In this document: positions 24,541 to 33,270 of the stretch, in pieces
How the letters are laid out: every line of letters begins with the position of its first letter
Numbering within the stretch: the first letter of the stretch is position 1
DNA from: RGIG7949 sp045628845
Lineage (GTDB): Bacteria > Bacillota > Clostridia > Oscillospirales > Oscillospiraceae
DNA: 64,000 nucleotides
Assembly: GCA_045628845.1 (NCBI GenBank)
Contig: JAZQQE010000067.1
Location: 1-64,000 of the forward strand
Direction: 5' to 3'
Position numbers and translations under genes: made by a program
Notes under the pieces: generated by a model
Databases searched by the model: none
Told to the model about the DNA's origin: nothing
The model's input: the letters and a program-made list of their open reading frames with translations, nothing else

Positions 24541-25419
24541 CTATTCGATATTCTGTATCTGCTCGCGGATCTTCTCTATCTCCGCCTTCATGTCAACGAC
24601 TATGCGTGTGATGTCGAGATCCGTACATTTGGAGCCTATGGTATTCGTCTCGCGGTTCATCTCCTGAACGAGGAAATCGAGCTTCCTGCCGACGGCGCCG
24701 CCGCCCTCGAGCATTCCGCGAAACTGCGTGATGTGGCTTCCGAGGCGGACTATCTCCTCGTCTACGTCCACCTTTTCGGCAAAGAGAGCGGCCTCGGTCA
24801 GGATGCGCTGCTCGTCGATGTCCTTCGTTTCGAGTATCTCCGTCATGCGCTTTGTGAGCTTCTCGCGCCACTGGGCGACGGATTCGGGCGAGCGCTTCGC
24901 GACGGCGAGACGCATCGCGTCGAGATTGTCGAGCTTCGTGAGAAGGTCGGAGGCGAGCTTGTCTCCCTCGCGTCCGCGCATGGCGTTGAAGGCGTCTATC
25001 GCCTCGTTTACCACCGCGGCGAGGTCCGCGGTGAACTGCTCGGCGTCAGCCTCCTGCTTTTCGACAGTGAACACGTCGGGCAGGCGGGAATAGAGCGACG
25101 CCGCGGTGTCGTTGCGGATGCCCCACTTTTCGTTCATCGTCTCGAAAGCGGCCTTGTAGGCCTCTATGAGCGGCTCGTTTATCATCACGGTGATGCAGCC
25201 CGTGCCGGCGTTTTCAACGCCGACCCACACGTCCACCTTGCCGCGGCCTACCTTGGCGGCGACGGCACCGCGCACCATGTCCTCCGCGTAGGAGTATACA
25301 CGGGGCATGCGCACGGACGTGTCGAGAAAGCGGTTGTTGACGCTTTTTAGCTCTACCGTGAGCGCAAGGTCTCCGGAGACGCCCTTGGCGCTTCCGTACC
25401 CTGTCATGCTTTTGATCAT
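24541..25419 (-). CDS. yicC: YicC family endoribonuclease-like protein
   Basis: 292 aa, full length. It begins MIKSMTGYGSA and ends in the EIEKIREQIQNIE helix, both hallmarks; DUF1732 occupies the C-terminal third. E. coli YicC is reported as an endoribonuclease acting in sRNA decay. It heads the cluster conserved with Bacillus (yloC-remA-gmk-rpoZ). Confidence 0.95.
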   Translation of the reverse strand: MIKSMTGYGSAKGVSGDLALTVELKSVNNRFLDTSVRMPRVYSYAEDMVRGAVAAKVGRGKVDVWVGVENAGTGCITVMINEPLIEAYKAAFETMNEKWGIRNDTAASLYSRLPDVFTVEKQEADAEQFTADLAAVVNEAIDAFNAMRGREGDKLASDLLTKLDNLDAMRLAVAKRSPESVAQWREKLTKRMTEILETKDIDEQRILTEAALFAEKVDVDEEIVRLGSHITQFRGMLEGGGAVGRKLDFLVQEMNRETNTIGSKCTDLDITRIVVDMKAEIEKIREQIQNIE

Positions 25420-25422
25420 CGG

Positions 25423-25932
25423 TCACTTCATCCTTTCGCGCACTCGGCGCACGTATATTCCGATAAGCCCGGAAAAGCAGAGATCGTATGCAAAAAATCC
25501 TATAACGACAATGGCCGCGATGAGGATCAGCGATTTGTCCGGCAGGACGAGGCCGCCCACGCCCAAGCGCACGAGCAGCAGTGCCGCGGCGAACACTATC
25601 GCGATGAGAACTAATTTGAGGAGGTACTCCGCCGCGCGGCTTCTGAGGCGCTCGACGAGGCTCTTGACTATCGGATACCAGCCGAAGAGAAGGCAGAACA
25701 TGACCGCTCCGTCCTTGGCCGGTGAGAGCACGAGCGCGAGCACCGCGGCGGCGATGAATTCGAGCACCGCGTAGAGATAGCCGCATTCGATGAGCGCGGC
25801 GGCGGTCGCAAGGCCCGCGACGGCGGCGAAAGCTATCCTCCCCGTCGGAAGCAGGGCGCCCACGACGAGTATGACGACCGCGACCGCGGCGCAGATGGCC
25901 GCGAGCGCGGGCTTTTTCACCTTGCCTCTCAT
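25423..25932 (-). CDS. Small integral membrane protein of unknown function
   Basis: 169 aa with about five hydrophobic helices (roughly 8-30, 33-50, 52-75, 100-122, 130-155) and basic ends. Not recognised. The pattern (Ala/Val-rich helices, a central GWYPIVKSLVE between helices) could suit a small transporter subunit, but no motif proves it. The start follows the stop of the J-domain gene by one base (TGACATG) without a ribosome site of its own, so translation is probably coupled. Confidence 0.7.
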   Translation of the reverse strand: MRGKVKKPALAAICAAVAVVILVVGALLPTGRIAFAAVAGLATAAALIECGYLYAVLEFIAAAVLALVLSPAKDGAVMFCLLFGWYPIVKSLVERLRSRAAEYLLKLVLIAIVFAAALLLVRLGVGGLVLPDKSLILIAAIVVIGFFAYDLCFSGLIGIYVRRVRERMK

Positions 25933-25933
25933 G

Positions 25934-26539
25934 TCAGCAGCAGCGTATCAGGTCGCCGCCGAGGCACTCGCAGCAGCAGTCCGCCATGAGCATGGACGAG
26001 CAGCAGGAGCAGTAGTCCACACTGCCGCCCGTCGGCGCGGATCTGTAATACCCGCCCGCGTTCGACATGTAGTTGAGAGCCTGCGAATACTCGGCGTTCG
26101 TCGGGTCCATGCTGACGGCCGTCGTATAGTACCTGCGTGCCTCGTCCATCCAGCCCTTGCGGTAGCAGATGCTGCCCATGAGGAAGTTCCACTCGGCGTT
26201 ATGCTCGGACACGCCGCGGAGCAGCGTCTCCGCATAGGAGATGTTGCCGCTGTTTATAGCCTGACGCACCTGCGAATATATGCCGCCCTGAGTGCGGTAG
26301 CTCCCGGAGGCGGAGGACGATGACGACGTGCCGGAGGAGGAATAAGCATCCGTCTGGCCTCTCTGGATGGCCTCGTACGCCTCGTTTATCTCCTTCATCT
26401 TCTCCTGCGCGAGGTCCGCGAGAGGGTTGTCGTGGTAGTTGTCCGGATGGTACTTGCGGACAAGATCGCGGTACGCTTTCTTTACTTCTTCCGGCGACGC
26501 CGAAGGCGACACGCCCAGTACGCTGTAAGGATCCTTCAT
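25934..26539 (-). CDS. J-domain protein with TPR-like middle and Cys-rich tail
   Basis: 201 aa. The J domain (1-60) carries HPD, so it can stimulate an Hsp70. A Ser-rich linker follows, then one to two TPR-like helices (about 88-155). The last 30 residues contain CSCC, CCCEC and a terminal CC, nine Cys in all, with no zinc-finger spacing of classic DnaJ. It is a specialised J protein, not the main DnaJ. AGGAG lies 7 nt before the ATG. It is 21 bp downstream of the equally Cys-rich DUF5685 gene; I know this pairing from other Clostridia. Confidence 0.85.
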   Translation of the reverse strand: MKDPYSVLGVSPSASPEEVKKAYRDLVRKYHPDNYHDNPLADLAQEKMKEINEAYEAIQRGQTDAYSSSGTSSSSSASGSYRTQGGIYSQVRQAINSGNISYAETLLRGVSEHNAEWNFLMGSICYRKGWMDEARRYYTTAVSMDPTNAEYSQALNYMSNAGGYYRSAPTGGSVDYCSCCSSMLMADCCCECLGGDLIRCC

Positions 26540-26560
26540 CTGTTTCTCCTGTTTTCTCTG

Positions 26561-27427
26561 TCAATGGAGCTCGCGCCTGCGGTCGGGCTTATACTCCCCG
26601 TCGAGCACGAGCTGTACGGTCGTCGGCAGACCGAGCGTGATGATGTTGCGCAGGACCGGAGTGTACTTCGTCTCCGGCAGGAGCTCGAAATCGGCCGCCA
26701 TGAGCGCGAGCGAATCCGTCAGGGTCTCGCGCAGGGCCTCCTTCTCCGTCTCGTCGAGCACTCCGTCGTCAAGATACCGCGCGGCTACGGCGTTGTACCT
26801 CTTCGCGGCTGCGTCCTCCCCGAGGTCGGAGTAGGCGTCGAGAATGTATATGACTCTGCCGGTATGGTAGAGTATCTGCGAGATTATCCTTGCGCGGTTT
26901 TCGTTTTCCGCGCATTTGCCCGCTTCGGAGAGGCAAAGGGCGAACTTGTCCGCCACCATGTCGAGCGACCTGCATCCCGCGCGTTCGAGCTCGGCGAGCT
27001 CGGCGAGATTGCGCGTCACCGCCGCGTCGTATTCCGGCATCCCCGCCTTTTTCGCCCACGACTTCGCCGCGAGGTACTTCGGGCGCGCGCAGAGCCTTTT
27101 GAAAAAGCCCTCGTCGGCAAGCGTGTCGGCGAGCTTGCCGCGCGCGAGGATGACGGCAACGGCTGCGGCCTTGTCGAGCGCGGAGCAGGCGCAGCAGCAC
27201 TTTTTCTTTCCGAGCGGCGATGCGGGACAGCGGCGGAGCTCGGTACACGTCTCGCCCGGCTCCCAGAGGAGCATGGCGAGGTAGGTCAGGTCGTAGCTCA
27301 GCGCGAAGCGTGCGAGCGGACCGAAGCCGCGCTTCAGGCTGTGGCAGAGGCCGCAGTACACGGCGCGGAAATCATCGTACTCTCGGACGAGGAGCTCGCC
27401 GCGGGCAGGCCGCACGTAACCGTACAT
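26561..27427 (-). CDS. DUF5685 family protein
   Basis: 288 aa, soluble and largely helical. It opens MYGYVRPxxGEL and has CGLC (25-28), Cys61, Cys67 and CCCAC (77-81), suggesting a metal or FeS site. The family is of unknown function and typical of Clostridia. It sits between an RseC-like membrane redox protein and a Cys-rich J protein, so a role in metal-centre or membrane redox maintenance is possible but unproved. Confidence 0.8.
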   Translation of the reverse strand: MYGYVRPARGELLVREYDDFRAVYCGLCHSLKRGFGPLARFALSYDLTYLAMLLWEPGETCTELRRCPASPLGKKKCCCACSALDKAAAVAVILARGKLADTLADEGFFKRLCARPKYLAAKSWAKKAGMPEYDAAVTRNLAELAELERAGCRSLDMVADKFALCLSEAGKCAENENRARIISQILYHTGRVIYILDAYSDLGEDAAAKRYNAVAARYLDDGVLDETEKEALRETLTDSLALMAADFELLPETKYTPVLRNIITLGLPTTVQLVLDGEYKPDRRRELH

Positions 27428-27440
27428 AGCCCTTCCCCCG

Positions 27441-27872
27441 TCAGCCTATCGCCGTGATGGTCACGTCGATGCTCTTGTTGCGTCTGCCGAATTTATTGAC
27501 GGCAAACACGGCGGCAAGGCCTATCACGAAGCCGACGAGGCTTCCTATCAGAGCCCTGCCCTCGCCCGCTCCGAGGAGCGAAGCGACGACGTAGCCTATT
27601 ATCAGCAGGGCGAGCGGCACTATATAGACCAGCACCGCCGCCGAAACTATCTTCTTCGAAGGAGTCTCTATGGTCACCGTCTCGCCGACCTTCGCCCCGA
27701 TGGGGTTGGCGGCGACGGAGGATATCGCTCCCGACGCGCCGCACAGGCTGCTGCACTCGGCGCAGTTATGTCCGCACGCGGACTGTCTTGTGACCTCCAC
27801 GACCGCTCTGCCGTCCGGCAGGACCTTCTTGACTACGGCCTGCTGAGTCAAATCATCCACCTTCTTTTTCAT
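27441..27872 (-). CDS. SoxR-reducing/RseC family membrane protein
   Basis: 143 aa from ATG at 27872, inside the cdaR 3' end. A TTG just past the cdaR stop, preceded by AAGGTGG, is a possible alternative start. The cytosolic N-terminal domain has four Cys in CGHNCAECSSLC, and two membrane helices (about 78-98 and 103-123) follow. RseC/RsxC-associated proteins are tied to SoxR reduction and Rnf complexes in Gammaproteobacteria; the clostridial members are uncharacterised. Confidence 0.85.
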   Translation of the reverse strand: MKKKVDDLTQQAVVKKVLPDGRAVVEVTRQSACGHNCAECSSLCGASGAISSVAANPIGAKVGETVTIETPSKKIVSAAVLVYIVPLALLIIGYVVASLLGAGEGRALIGSLVGFVIGLAAVFAVNKFGRRNKSIDVTITAIG

Positions 27873-29127
27873 CTTCCGGCAGCTTCTCGACGGAGATGAC
27901 GACGTCATAGCTGCCGATGACGCCCACGTCCTCGTACCCGTCGACGTACACCTTGGCGGGCACCTGCTTGTTGCCTGTGTACTCTCCGAGGTCGGCGAGG
28001 TCTGCGAATACGCTGATATTATACGTATCCACGAGCTTTACGACTCCCTCCGGGCCGCGGACCTTGACGTCGAGGAACAGCGTCTTGACCGTCGCCTTAT
28101 ACCCCTCGGTCACGTTGATGCAGGAGATGTTCTTCGCCTGCACGTGCTTGACCGTCAGCCCGCGGAGGTCGACAGTGACCGTCGCCTCGTTGGTCTTGGA
28201 GATGTTTTCGAGCTCGTTGTTGATCTTTATCTGATACGTCCCGGTATAGGTCGTCTCAAAGTCGGCAAGGTCGACCGCGCCGAGCGTTATCACGTTCAGG
28301 CCCTCGAGGATCTCCGCGTCGCCCGCGAGGGTGATGAACGCCGGCTCGATGTTGATCAACGCGTTGCTCGCCTTCGCGCCGCCGCCGTCTATGACGTCGA
28401 TGCTGAGCGCGACGTCCTTATACATCACGATGGGCACTGTGACGTTCACGGTATCGGCGTCGGTGGTTATCTGGTCGGAGACGACGGGATTGTTGTCCTT
28501 ATCGAGAAGCTCGTATTTCTTCGACTCGGTTATGGTCTTGTTGAGGTTTTCGCGCTCGACGATCACGTTGGCGTGGTCTATCTGCGAGATTATCTCCTCG
28601 GGACCGCTGACGTTTATCACCTCGGGCGAGAATTCGAGTTGCTTGACCATGTAGCCCTCGGCGGCGCCTCCGTTGAGTATGCCGTGGACGGGCACGGGCT
28701 TGCTGTCAAGCTTCGCTATCTCGACGGTGATGTATTCCGGGTCCCTGCTGATGATGAGCGCATCCTTCTCGGAGACGTCTTCTGGCAGCGCGATGTTATA
28801 TATCCTGTCATGCACGCCGGTCGAGCGGATATCCGTCAGGTCGACGGTGACCTCGAAGTTCTCCGCCTTCATCTTCGCGTACTGGCTGCGCTTGCAGCGG
28901 AGCTCGAGCGTCACGCTCTGCGCCTCCTGATCCTTTACGAGCAGCGCCCTGTCCGCAAGGATATCGTCGGCTCCGAGGAAAGTCACGGGTATGTTCGGCA
29001 CCGTCACGTCTATCTCGTTGTTCTCGACGTTCACCACGTACAGCCACAGAACTATGGATATCAGAACGGAAACGACGATGAAGAACGCGCGGCTCGTAAG
29101 TATCTTATTTGCCTTTGTTTTTTTCAT
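27853..29127 (-). CDS. cdaR: CdaR (YbbR-domain) regulator of c-di-AMP synthesis
   Basis: 424 aa. One N-terminal membrane helix (about 12-30) is followed by four YbbR repeats exposed outside the membrane. CdaR binds and modulates CdaA. It overlaps the cdaA 3' end by 23 bp, so the pair is coupled. glmM, which follows in Bacillus, is not adjacent here. Confidence 0.93.
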   Translation of the reverse strand: MKKTKANKILTSRAFFIVVSVLISIVLWLYVVNVENNEIDVTVPNIPVTFLGADDILADRALLVKDQEAQSVTLELRCKRSQYAKMKAENFEVTVDLTDIRSTGVHDRIYNIALPEDVSEKDALIISRDPEYITVEIAKLDSKPVPVHGILNGGAAEGYMVKQLEFSPEVINVSGPEEIISQIDHANVIVERENLNKTITESKKYELLDKDNNPVVSDQITTDADTVNVTVPIVMYKDVALSIDVIDGGGAKASNALINIEPAFITLAGDAEILEGLNVITLGAVDLADFETTYTGTYQIKINNELENISKTNEATVTVDLRGLTVKHVQAKNISCINVTEGYKATVKTLFLDVKVRGPEGVVKLVDTYNISVFADLADLGEYTGNKQVPAKVYVDGYEDVGVIGSYDVVISVEKLPEDEKEGG

Positions 29128-29971
29128 TTTTCTTCACCCTCGTAATGAGCCTTTTCTTCTTATCCTGCTCGCTCTCGTCGTTGAGAAGCTCGTTGCGGAG
29201 CAGCTTTTCGAATATCTCCTGCGTCAGGTGCCTTTTGAGCATTCCGTCGACCGCGACCGAAAGGCCTCCCGTCTCCTCCGAGACGACGAGGACGACCGCG
29301 TCGCTCGCCTCGCTCATTCCTATGCCCGCTCTGTGCCTCATTCCGAGGTCGCGGCTGAGGTTCGGATTCTGTGAAAGCGGGAGCATGCAGCCCGCCGCCA
29401 TTATCCTGCCGTTTCTGATGACTACCGCGCCGTCATGCAGCGGAGCCTTCGGATAGAAGATGTTTTTCAGCAGCTCCGACTGGACCACGCTGTCTACGAC
29501 CGTTCCCGTCTTCACGACGTCATCGAGATTCACGTTCCGCTCGAATACTATGATGGCGCCCGTCTTCGTGTGAGAGAGGTCCGTGCAGGCGAGCACCGTC
29601 TGGTCTATGGCGGACTCGAGCTCTCTCGAAACGCCCGCCCTGTTGAATATCGACGTGTACTTGGCGCTGCCGACCTTTTCGAACAGACGCCTGAGTTCCG
29701 GCTGGAAGATGACTATCAGGGCGAGCAGTCCCAGTTCGACGATCTTGCCCATGAGGTAGCTTACCACCTTGAGCTCGAGCAGTGTCGCCACCCAGAGCAC
29801 GATTATGACGAGCACTATGCCCCTTATGACGCGCGCGCTTCCCGAGCGGGACACCCACGTCATCACCTGGTATACGAGGAACGCCACGATGATTATATCG
29901 AGTATGTCCACGATGCCGATGGTGCGGATATTGCTCCATATGAAGTTTGCCGCGGTGTTTATGAATTCCAT
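29105..29971 (-). CDS. cdaA: Diadenylate cyclase CdaA
   Basis: 288 aa. Three N-terminal membrane helices (about 20-38, 48-67, 70-90) are followed by a coiled segment and the DAC domain with DGA (180-182) and RHR (212-214), the catalytic pair. It makes c-di-AMP, which controls potassium and osmolyte balance and cell-wall homeostasis in Bacillota. It is the first gene of the leftward series and has a clear promoter about 75 bp upstream. Confidence 0.96.
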   Translation of the reverse strand: MEFINTAANFIWSNIRTIGIVDILDIIIVAFLVYQVMTWVSRSGSARVIRGIVLVIIVLWVATLLELKVVSYLMGKIVELGLLALIVIFQPELRRLFEKVGSAKYTSIFNRAGVSRELESAIDQTVLACTDLSHTKTGAIIVFERNVNLDDVVKTGTVVDSVVQSELLKNIFYPKAPLHDGAVVIRNGRIMAAGCMLPLSQNPNLSRDLGMRHRAGIGMSEASDAVVLVVSEETGGLSVAVDGMLKRHLTQEIFEKLLRNELLNDESEQDKKKRLITRVKKNEKNKGK

Positions 29972-30047
29972 CTTCCCAGCCCCCTAATGCCAGGTTATCT
30001 TTTTCTTCTTTATGTAAACCAAAAGGCGCAGTTGCAGATACTAAATC

Positions 30048-30076
30048 ATTATATAATAGATATTGCTTCTTGGCAA
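30048..30076 (-). promoter_or_regulatory. SigA promoter of the cdaA operon
   Basis: On the minus strand TTGCCA (30076-30071), 17 bp, TATAAT (30053-30048). A roughly 70-nt leader with a GTTTACATAA motif (30019-30010) precedes cdaA. Confidence 0.85.
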
Positions 30077-30145
30077 CACAGAAAATAAAAATTATGAGCC
30101 CTCCGTTTTGTTGTATTTTACCGATTTTTCCTTCCCTGCAAACAC

Positions 30146-30179
30146 GAAAAACGGATACCGAAAGACCTTCGGTATCCGT
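30146..30179 (-). terminator. Intrinsic terminator after hisC
   Basis: On the minus strand a 12-bp perfect stem (ACGGATACCGAA with TTCGGTATCCGT, 30179-30151) is followed by a T-tract (30150-30146). Confidence 0.9.
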
Positions 30180-30194
30180 TCGTCCCGTTTCTTT

Positions 30195-31259
30195 TTATTT
30201 TCCGGAGCATATCTCCGTGAGCGCCTTCACGAGCTCGTCCATCTCCGCGTCCGTCCCTATTGAGATGCGGAGCCTGTCGCTGACTCTCGGGAGGTCCCAG
30301 TAGCGCACGAGTATCCCCCGCGCGCGGAGCGCGAGGAAGATATCCTTCGCGTTGAGGCCGGGGTGCCTGGCAAAGAGGAAATTGGTCTTTGAGTTCGTCA
30401 GCTCGAAGCCGAGCGCGCGCAAGGCGGCGGCGGTGCGTTCCCTCGTCGCGACTACCCTGGCGCAGCACTCTTCGAAGTATTCCGTGTCGCGTATCGCGGC
30501 GGCGGCGCCCGCCTGCGCGAGACGGTCCATCGTATAGGAGTTGATGCAGTTTTTGACGGTATTCAGCGCGGCGATCAGGTTTTCGTTGCCCATCGCCCAG
30601 CCCGCGCGGATGCCCGCGAGGGAGTGTGCCTTGCTCGTCGTGCGCACGATGAGCAGGTTGTCATAGCGGTCGATGAGGCCCATCGCCGTCTCCGCTCCGA
30701 AACTCACGTACGCCTCGTCTATCAGCACGAGACGGCCCGGGTTTCCCGCAGCGATGCGCTCTATATCGCACAGCGGCAGGGCTTCGCCCGTCGGCGCGTT
30801 GGGGTTGGCGAGCACAACGCCGCCCGGAGTGTCGATGAATTTTTCGACGGGCACGGTGTAGTCGTCGTTGAGCGGCACGTACTCGATGTTCGTCCCGAAC
30901 AGCTCCGCGTACACCGGGTAGAAGCTGTATCCGACGTCGGGCGTCCTCGCCTTCGCGCCGGAGGCGAAGAACGCGCGGAACGCTATCGCGAGCACCTCGT
31001 CGCTTCCGTTTCCGGCAAAGATGCGGGATACGGGGATGCCCGTGAATTCGGAGATCGCCGCGAGCAGGTCGCTGCTCTCGCCGTCGGGGTACAGACGCAG
31101 GTCGGCACCGGCGGCGTTCTTTATCGCCTCTATCGCCTTCGGAGACGGCGGATAGGGATTTTCGTTCGTATTGAGCTTTATATAGCGCCTGTCCTTCGGC
31201 TGCTCGCCCGGGACATAGGGCTTCATGTCAAGCAGATCGGCGCTCCACATTTCTTTCAT
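30195..31259 (-). CDS. hisC: Histidinol-phosphate aminotransferase (HisC-like)
   Basis: 354 aa. A fold-type I PLP aminotransferase: KLNTNENPYPPSP at the start, NPNAPTG, DEAYVSFG and the PLP-Lys motif TTSKAHSLAGIRAGW. HisC converts imidazole-acetol phosphate and glutamate to histidinol phosphate. No other his gene is near, so a broader aromatic aminotransferase role is possible. The start overlaps the DUF951 stop by 4 bp. Confidence 0.88.
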   Translation of the reverse strand: MKEMWSADLLDMKPYVPGEQPKDRRYIKLNTNENPYPPSPKAIEAIKNAAGADLRLYPDGESSDLLAAISEFTGIPVSRIFAGNGSDEVLAIAFRAFFASGAKARTPDVGYSFYPVYAELFGTNIEYVPLNDDYTVPVEKFIDTPGGVVLANPNAPTGEALPLCDIERIAAGNPGRLVLIDEAYVSFGAETAMGLIDRYDNLLIVRTTSKAHSLAGIRAGWAMGNENLIAALNTVKNCINSYTMDRLAQAGAAAAIRDTEYFEECCARVVATRERTAAALRALGFELTNSKTNFLFARHPGLNAKDIFLALRARGILVRYWDLPRVSDRLRISIGTDAEMDELVKALTEICSGK

Positions 31260-31453
31260 TTTTCTTCATTTCCTTCCGTATGCAGCAGCTTTTTTATACT
31301 TTTCTCCGCCTTCGAGCGCGGCACCATGACCTCGTGTCCGCATTCGGTGCACCGAAGCCGGAAGTCCATCCCCACCCGCAGCACGAGCCAGGTGCTCCCG
31401 CCGCAGGGATGGGGCTTTTTCGTTGTTATGACGTCTCCGACACAAACCCGCAT
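31256..31453 (-). CDS. DUF951 family protein
   Basis: 65 aa. The pattern VGDVITTKKPHPCGGSTW...RCTECGHEVMVPR is the complete DUF951 signature, with Cys spaced for a zinc site. A small nucleic-acid-binding role is often supposed but not shown. GGGAG lies 7 nt before the ATG. Confidence 0.88.
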   Translation of the reverse strand: MRVCVGDVITTKKPHPCGGSTWLVLRVGMDFRLRCTECGHEVMVPRSKAEKSIKKLLHTEGNEEK

Positions 31454-31521
31454 CTCATTCTCCCACGTTTATTTTTCCCTCTCCGCGGGCAAGCTATTTC
31501 AAAAAGCCCTTGGAGGTAATT

Positions 31522-31887
31522 ATGTCAACTTCAATCGATATCTCATTCGAAAGCCGGGACCGCGCCGACCTTGCGATGTCGGCCCTGCGGCACGCCGGTA
31601 TCGCCTTCCGCGCCACGGGCGGCACACGCGGCTCGCGCGCTGCCGCGCGGCGTTCCGCGCCGGTGAGCCCGGAATACTGCGCGAACATGTATTTCCCGCA
31701 CCCCGCCGCGCTCTTCACGGGCAGCGGGCAGGACTTCATGAACAACACGCTCGGAAGCCGCGCCATCATCGGAGACTATTCCGCGTTTGACCGCGGCAGC
31801 GTACGTCTCCGCGTCCGCGTGCCGGACGAGCACGCCGAGGACGCCGGACGCATTCTCCGCAATCAGGGCGGGTACGACGCGCATTAG
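31522..31887 (+). CDS. Hypothetical small alpha/beta protein
   Basis: 121 aa, chosen start ATG at 31522 with GGAGGT 5 nt upstream (an earlier in-frame ATG lies on the ribosome site). It begins with a beta-alpha-beta pattern (IDISFESRDRADLAMSALRHAGIAFR), has an Arg/Ala-rich middle, and ends VRLRVRVPDEHAEDAGRILRNQGGYDAH, as in ferredoxin-fold/ACT-like small proteins. I do not recognise a family. It is alone on the plus strand, and its last bases overlap the rarA stop by 4 bp (convergent). Confidence 0.65.
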   Translation: MSTSIDISFESRDRADLAMSALRHAGIAFRATGGTRGSRAAARRSAPVSPEYCANMYFPHPAALFTGSGQDFMNNTLGSRAIIGDYSAFDRGSVRLRVRVPDEHAEDAGRILRNQGGYDAH

Positions 31888-33152
31888 TCGTCTTTCTTTA
31901 TCTTCTCCCAGTACGCCTTTGCGGCCTGCTCGGTCTTGTTTTCGCCGTACTTGTAGTAAACGGCGTCCTTTATGGCATCGGGCAGGTACTGCTGTTTGAC
32001 CCAATGGTTCGGGAAGCTGTGCGGGTACATGTACTTCGCCGCGTCCTTCACCTCCGCGCCGTCGGCGTGGACGTTCTGGAGCCTGCGCGGCACGTCCCCC
32101 GTCTTCCCCCTGCGTATGTCGGCAAGGGCGGCGTCGATGGCGCTCGCGGCGCTGTTTGATTTCGGCGCGGTCGCGAGCAGTATGACCGCCTCGGCGAGCG
32201 GGATGCGTGCCTCCGGCAGTCCGAGCTGAAGGGCGCTGTCCACGCAGGATTTGACGATCGCGGCCGCAGACGGGTACGCGAGGCCGATGTCCTCCGAGGC
32301 TATGACGAGGAGGCGCCTGCACGGCGAGAGCAGATCGCCCGCTTCAAGGAGCCGCGCGAGATAATGGAGGCCCGCGTCGGGATCTGAGCCGCGGATGGAC
32401 TTCTGCAGAGCCGAGATGATGTCGAAATGCGCGTCGCCGTCGCGGTCATAGCGCATGGCGCTCTTCTGCGCAACGGCATCAGCGTCGGCGGAGGTGAGCA
32501 GGAGCTTACCGTCGGCACCGGCTCTCGCGCCGTAAAACAAAAGCTCGACCGCGTTCATGGCCTTTCTCACGTCACCGCCGCAGGAGTAGGCTATCTTTTC
32601 AACGAGGCCCTCCTCGGCGCAGACCGTCGCACCCTGCTTTTCCTCCATGTAGGCGATGGCGCGCTCTATCGCGGGGATGGTCTCCTCGGCGGTCACGGCC
32701 TTGAATTCGAACACCGTGCTCCGGCTGAGGATAGCGTTGTAGACGTAGAAATACGGGTTCTCCGTCGTCGAAGCGACGAGGCTAATCTTCCCGTTTTCGA
32801 TGTATTCGAGCAGAGACTGCTGCTGTTTTTTCGAGAAATACTGTATCTCGTCGAGATACAGGAGTATGCCGTTCGGCGCGAGCATGGTGTCGACCTCGCC
32901 TATGACGGCCTTGATGTCGGATACGCCCGCGGTCGTCGCGTTTATCTTGCGCAGGGCGCGCTGTGTTTTCAGCGCGATTATGCTCGCGACCGTGCTCTTC
33001 CCCGTGCCGGAGGGGCCGTAAAAGATGAGATTCGGCACGTTCCCGCTCTCGATGATGCGGCGGAGCATCCCGTCTTCGCCGAGTATATGCTTTTGTCCGA
33101 CGACGTCGTCAAGGCTCTGCGGCCTGAGCTCGTCCGCCAGTGGTCTTATCAT
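31884..33152 (-). CDS. rarA: Replication-associated recombination protein A (RarA/MgsA)
   Basis: 422 aa. AAA+ ATPase: Walker A GPSGTGKST, Walker B LYLDEIQYFSKKQQ (DEIH-like), sensor VASTTENPYF, then the MgsA C-terminal tetramerisation domain. It acts at stalled forks. The start ATG is preceded by AAAGG, and a GTTGACATAA motif lies immediately upstream (33163-33154). Confidence 0.95.
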   Translation of the reverse strand: MIRPLADELRPQSLDDVVGQKHILGEDGMLRRIIESGNVPNLIFYGPSGTGKSTVASIIALKTQRALRKINATTAGVSDIKAVIGEVDTMLAPNGILLYLDEIQYFSKKQQQSLLEYIENGKISLVASTTENPYFYVYNAILSRSTVFEFKAVTAEETIPAIERAIAYMEEKQGATVCAEEGLVEKIAYSCGGDVRKAMNAVELLFYGARAGADGKLLLTSADADAVAQKSAMRYDRDGDAHFDIISALQKSIRGSDPDAGLHYLARLLEAGDLLSPCRRLLVIASEDIGLAYPSAAAIVKSCVDSALQLGLPEARIPLAEAVILLATAPKSNSAASAIDAALADIRRGKTGDVPRRLQNVHADGAEVKDAAKYMYPHSFPNHWVKQQYLPDAIKDAVYYKYGENKTEQAAKAYWEKIKKDD

Positions 33153-33209
33153 ATTATGTCAACCTTTCTTCGCTCCGGCAAAGCGCAGCGGATGTGCCCG
33201 ATACGGGGC

Positions 33210-33237
33210 TCGACACGGCGGGGAAACGTGGTATAAT
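33210..33237 (+). promoter_or_regulatory. Extended -10 promoter for nth
   Basis: TCGACA (33210-33215), 16 bp, TATAAT (33232-33237) with TGG in front as an extended -10; the ATG is 33 bp further on. Confidence 0.75.
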
Positions 33238-33270
33238 GGACGCAGGAACTATCCTACGGAGGGATGACGG

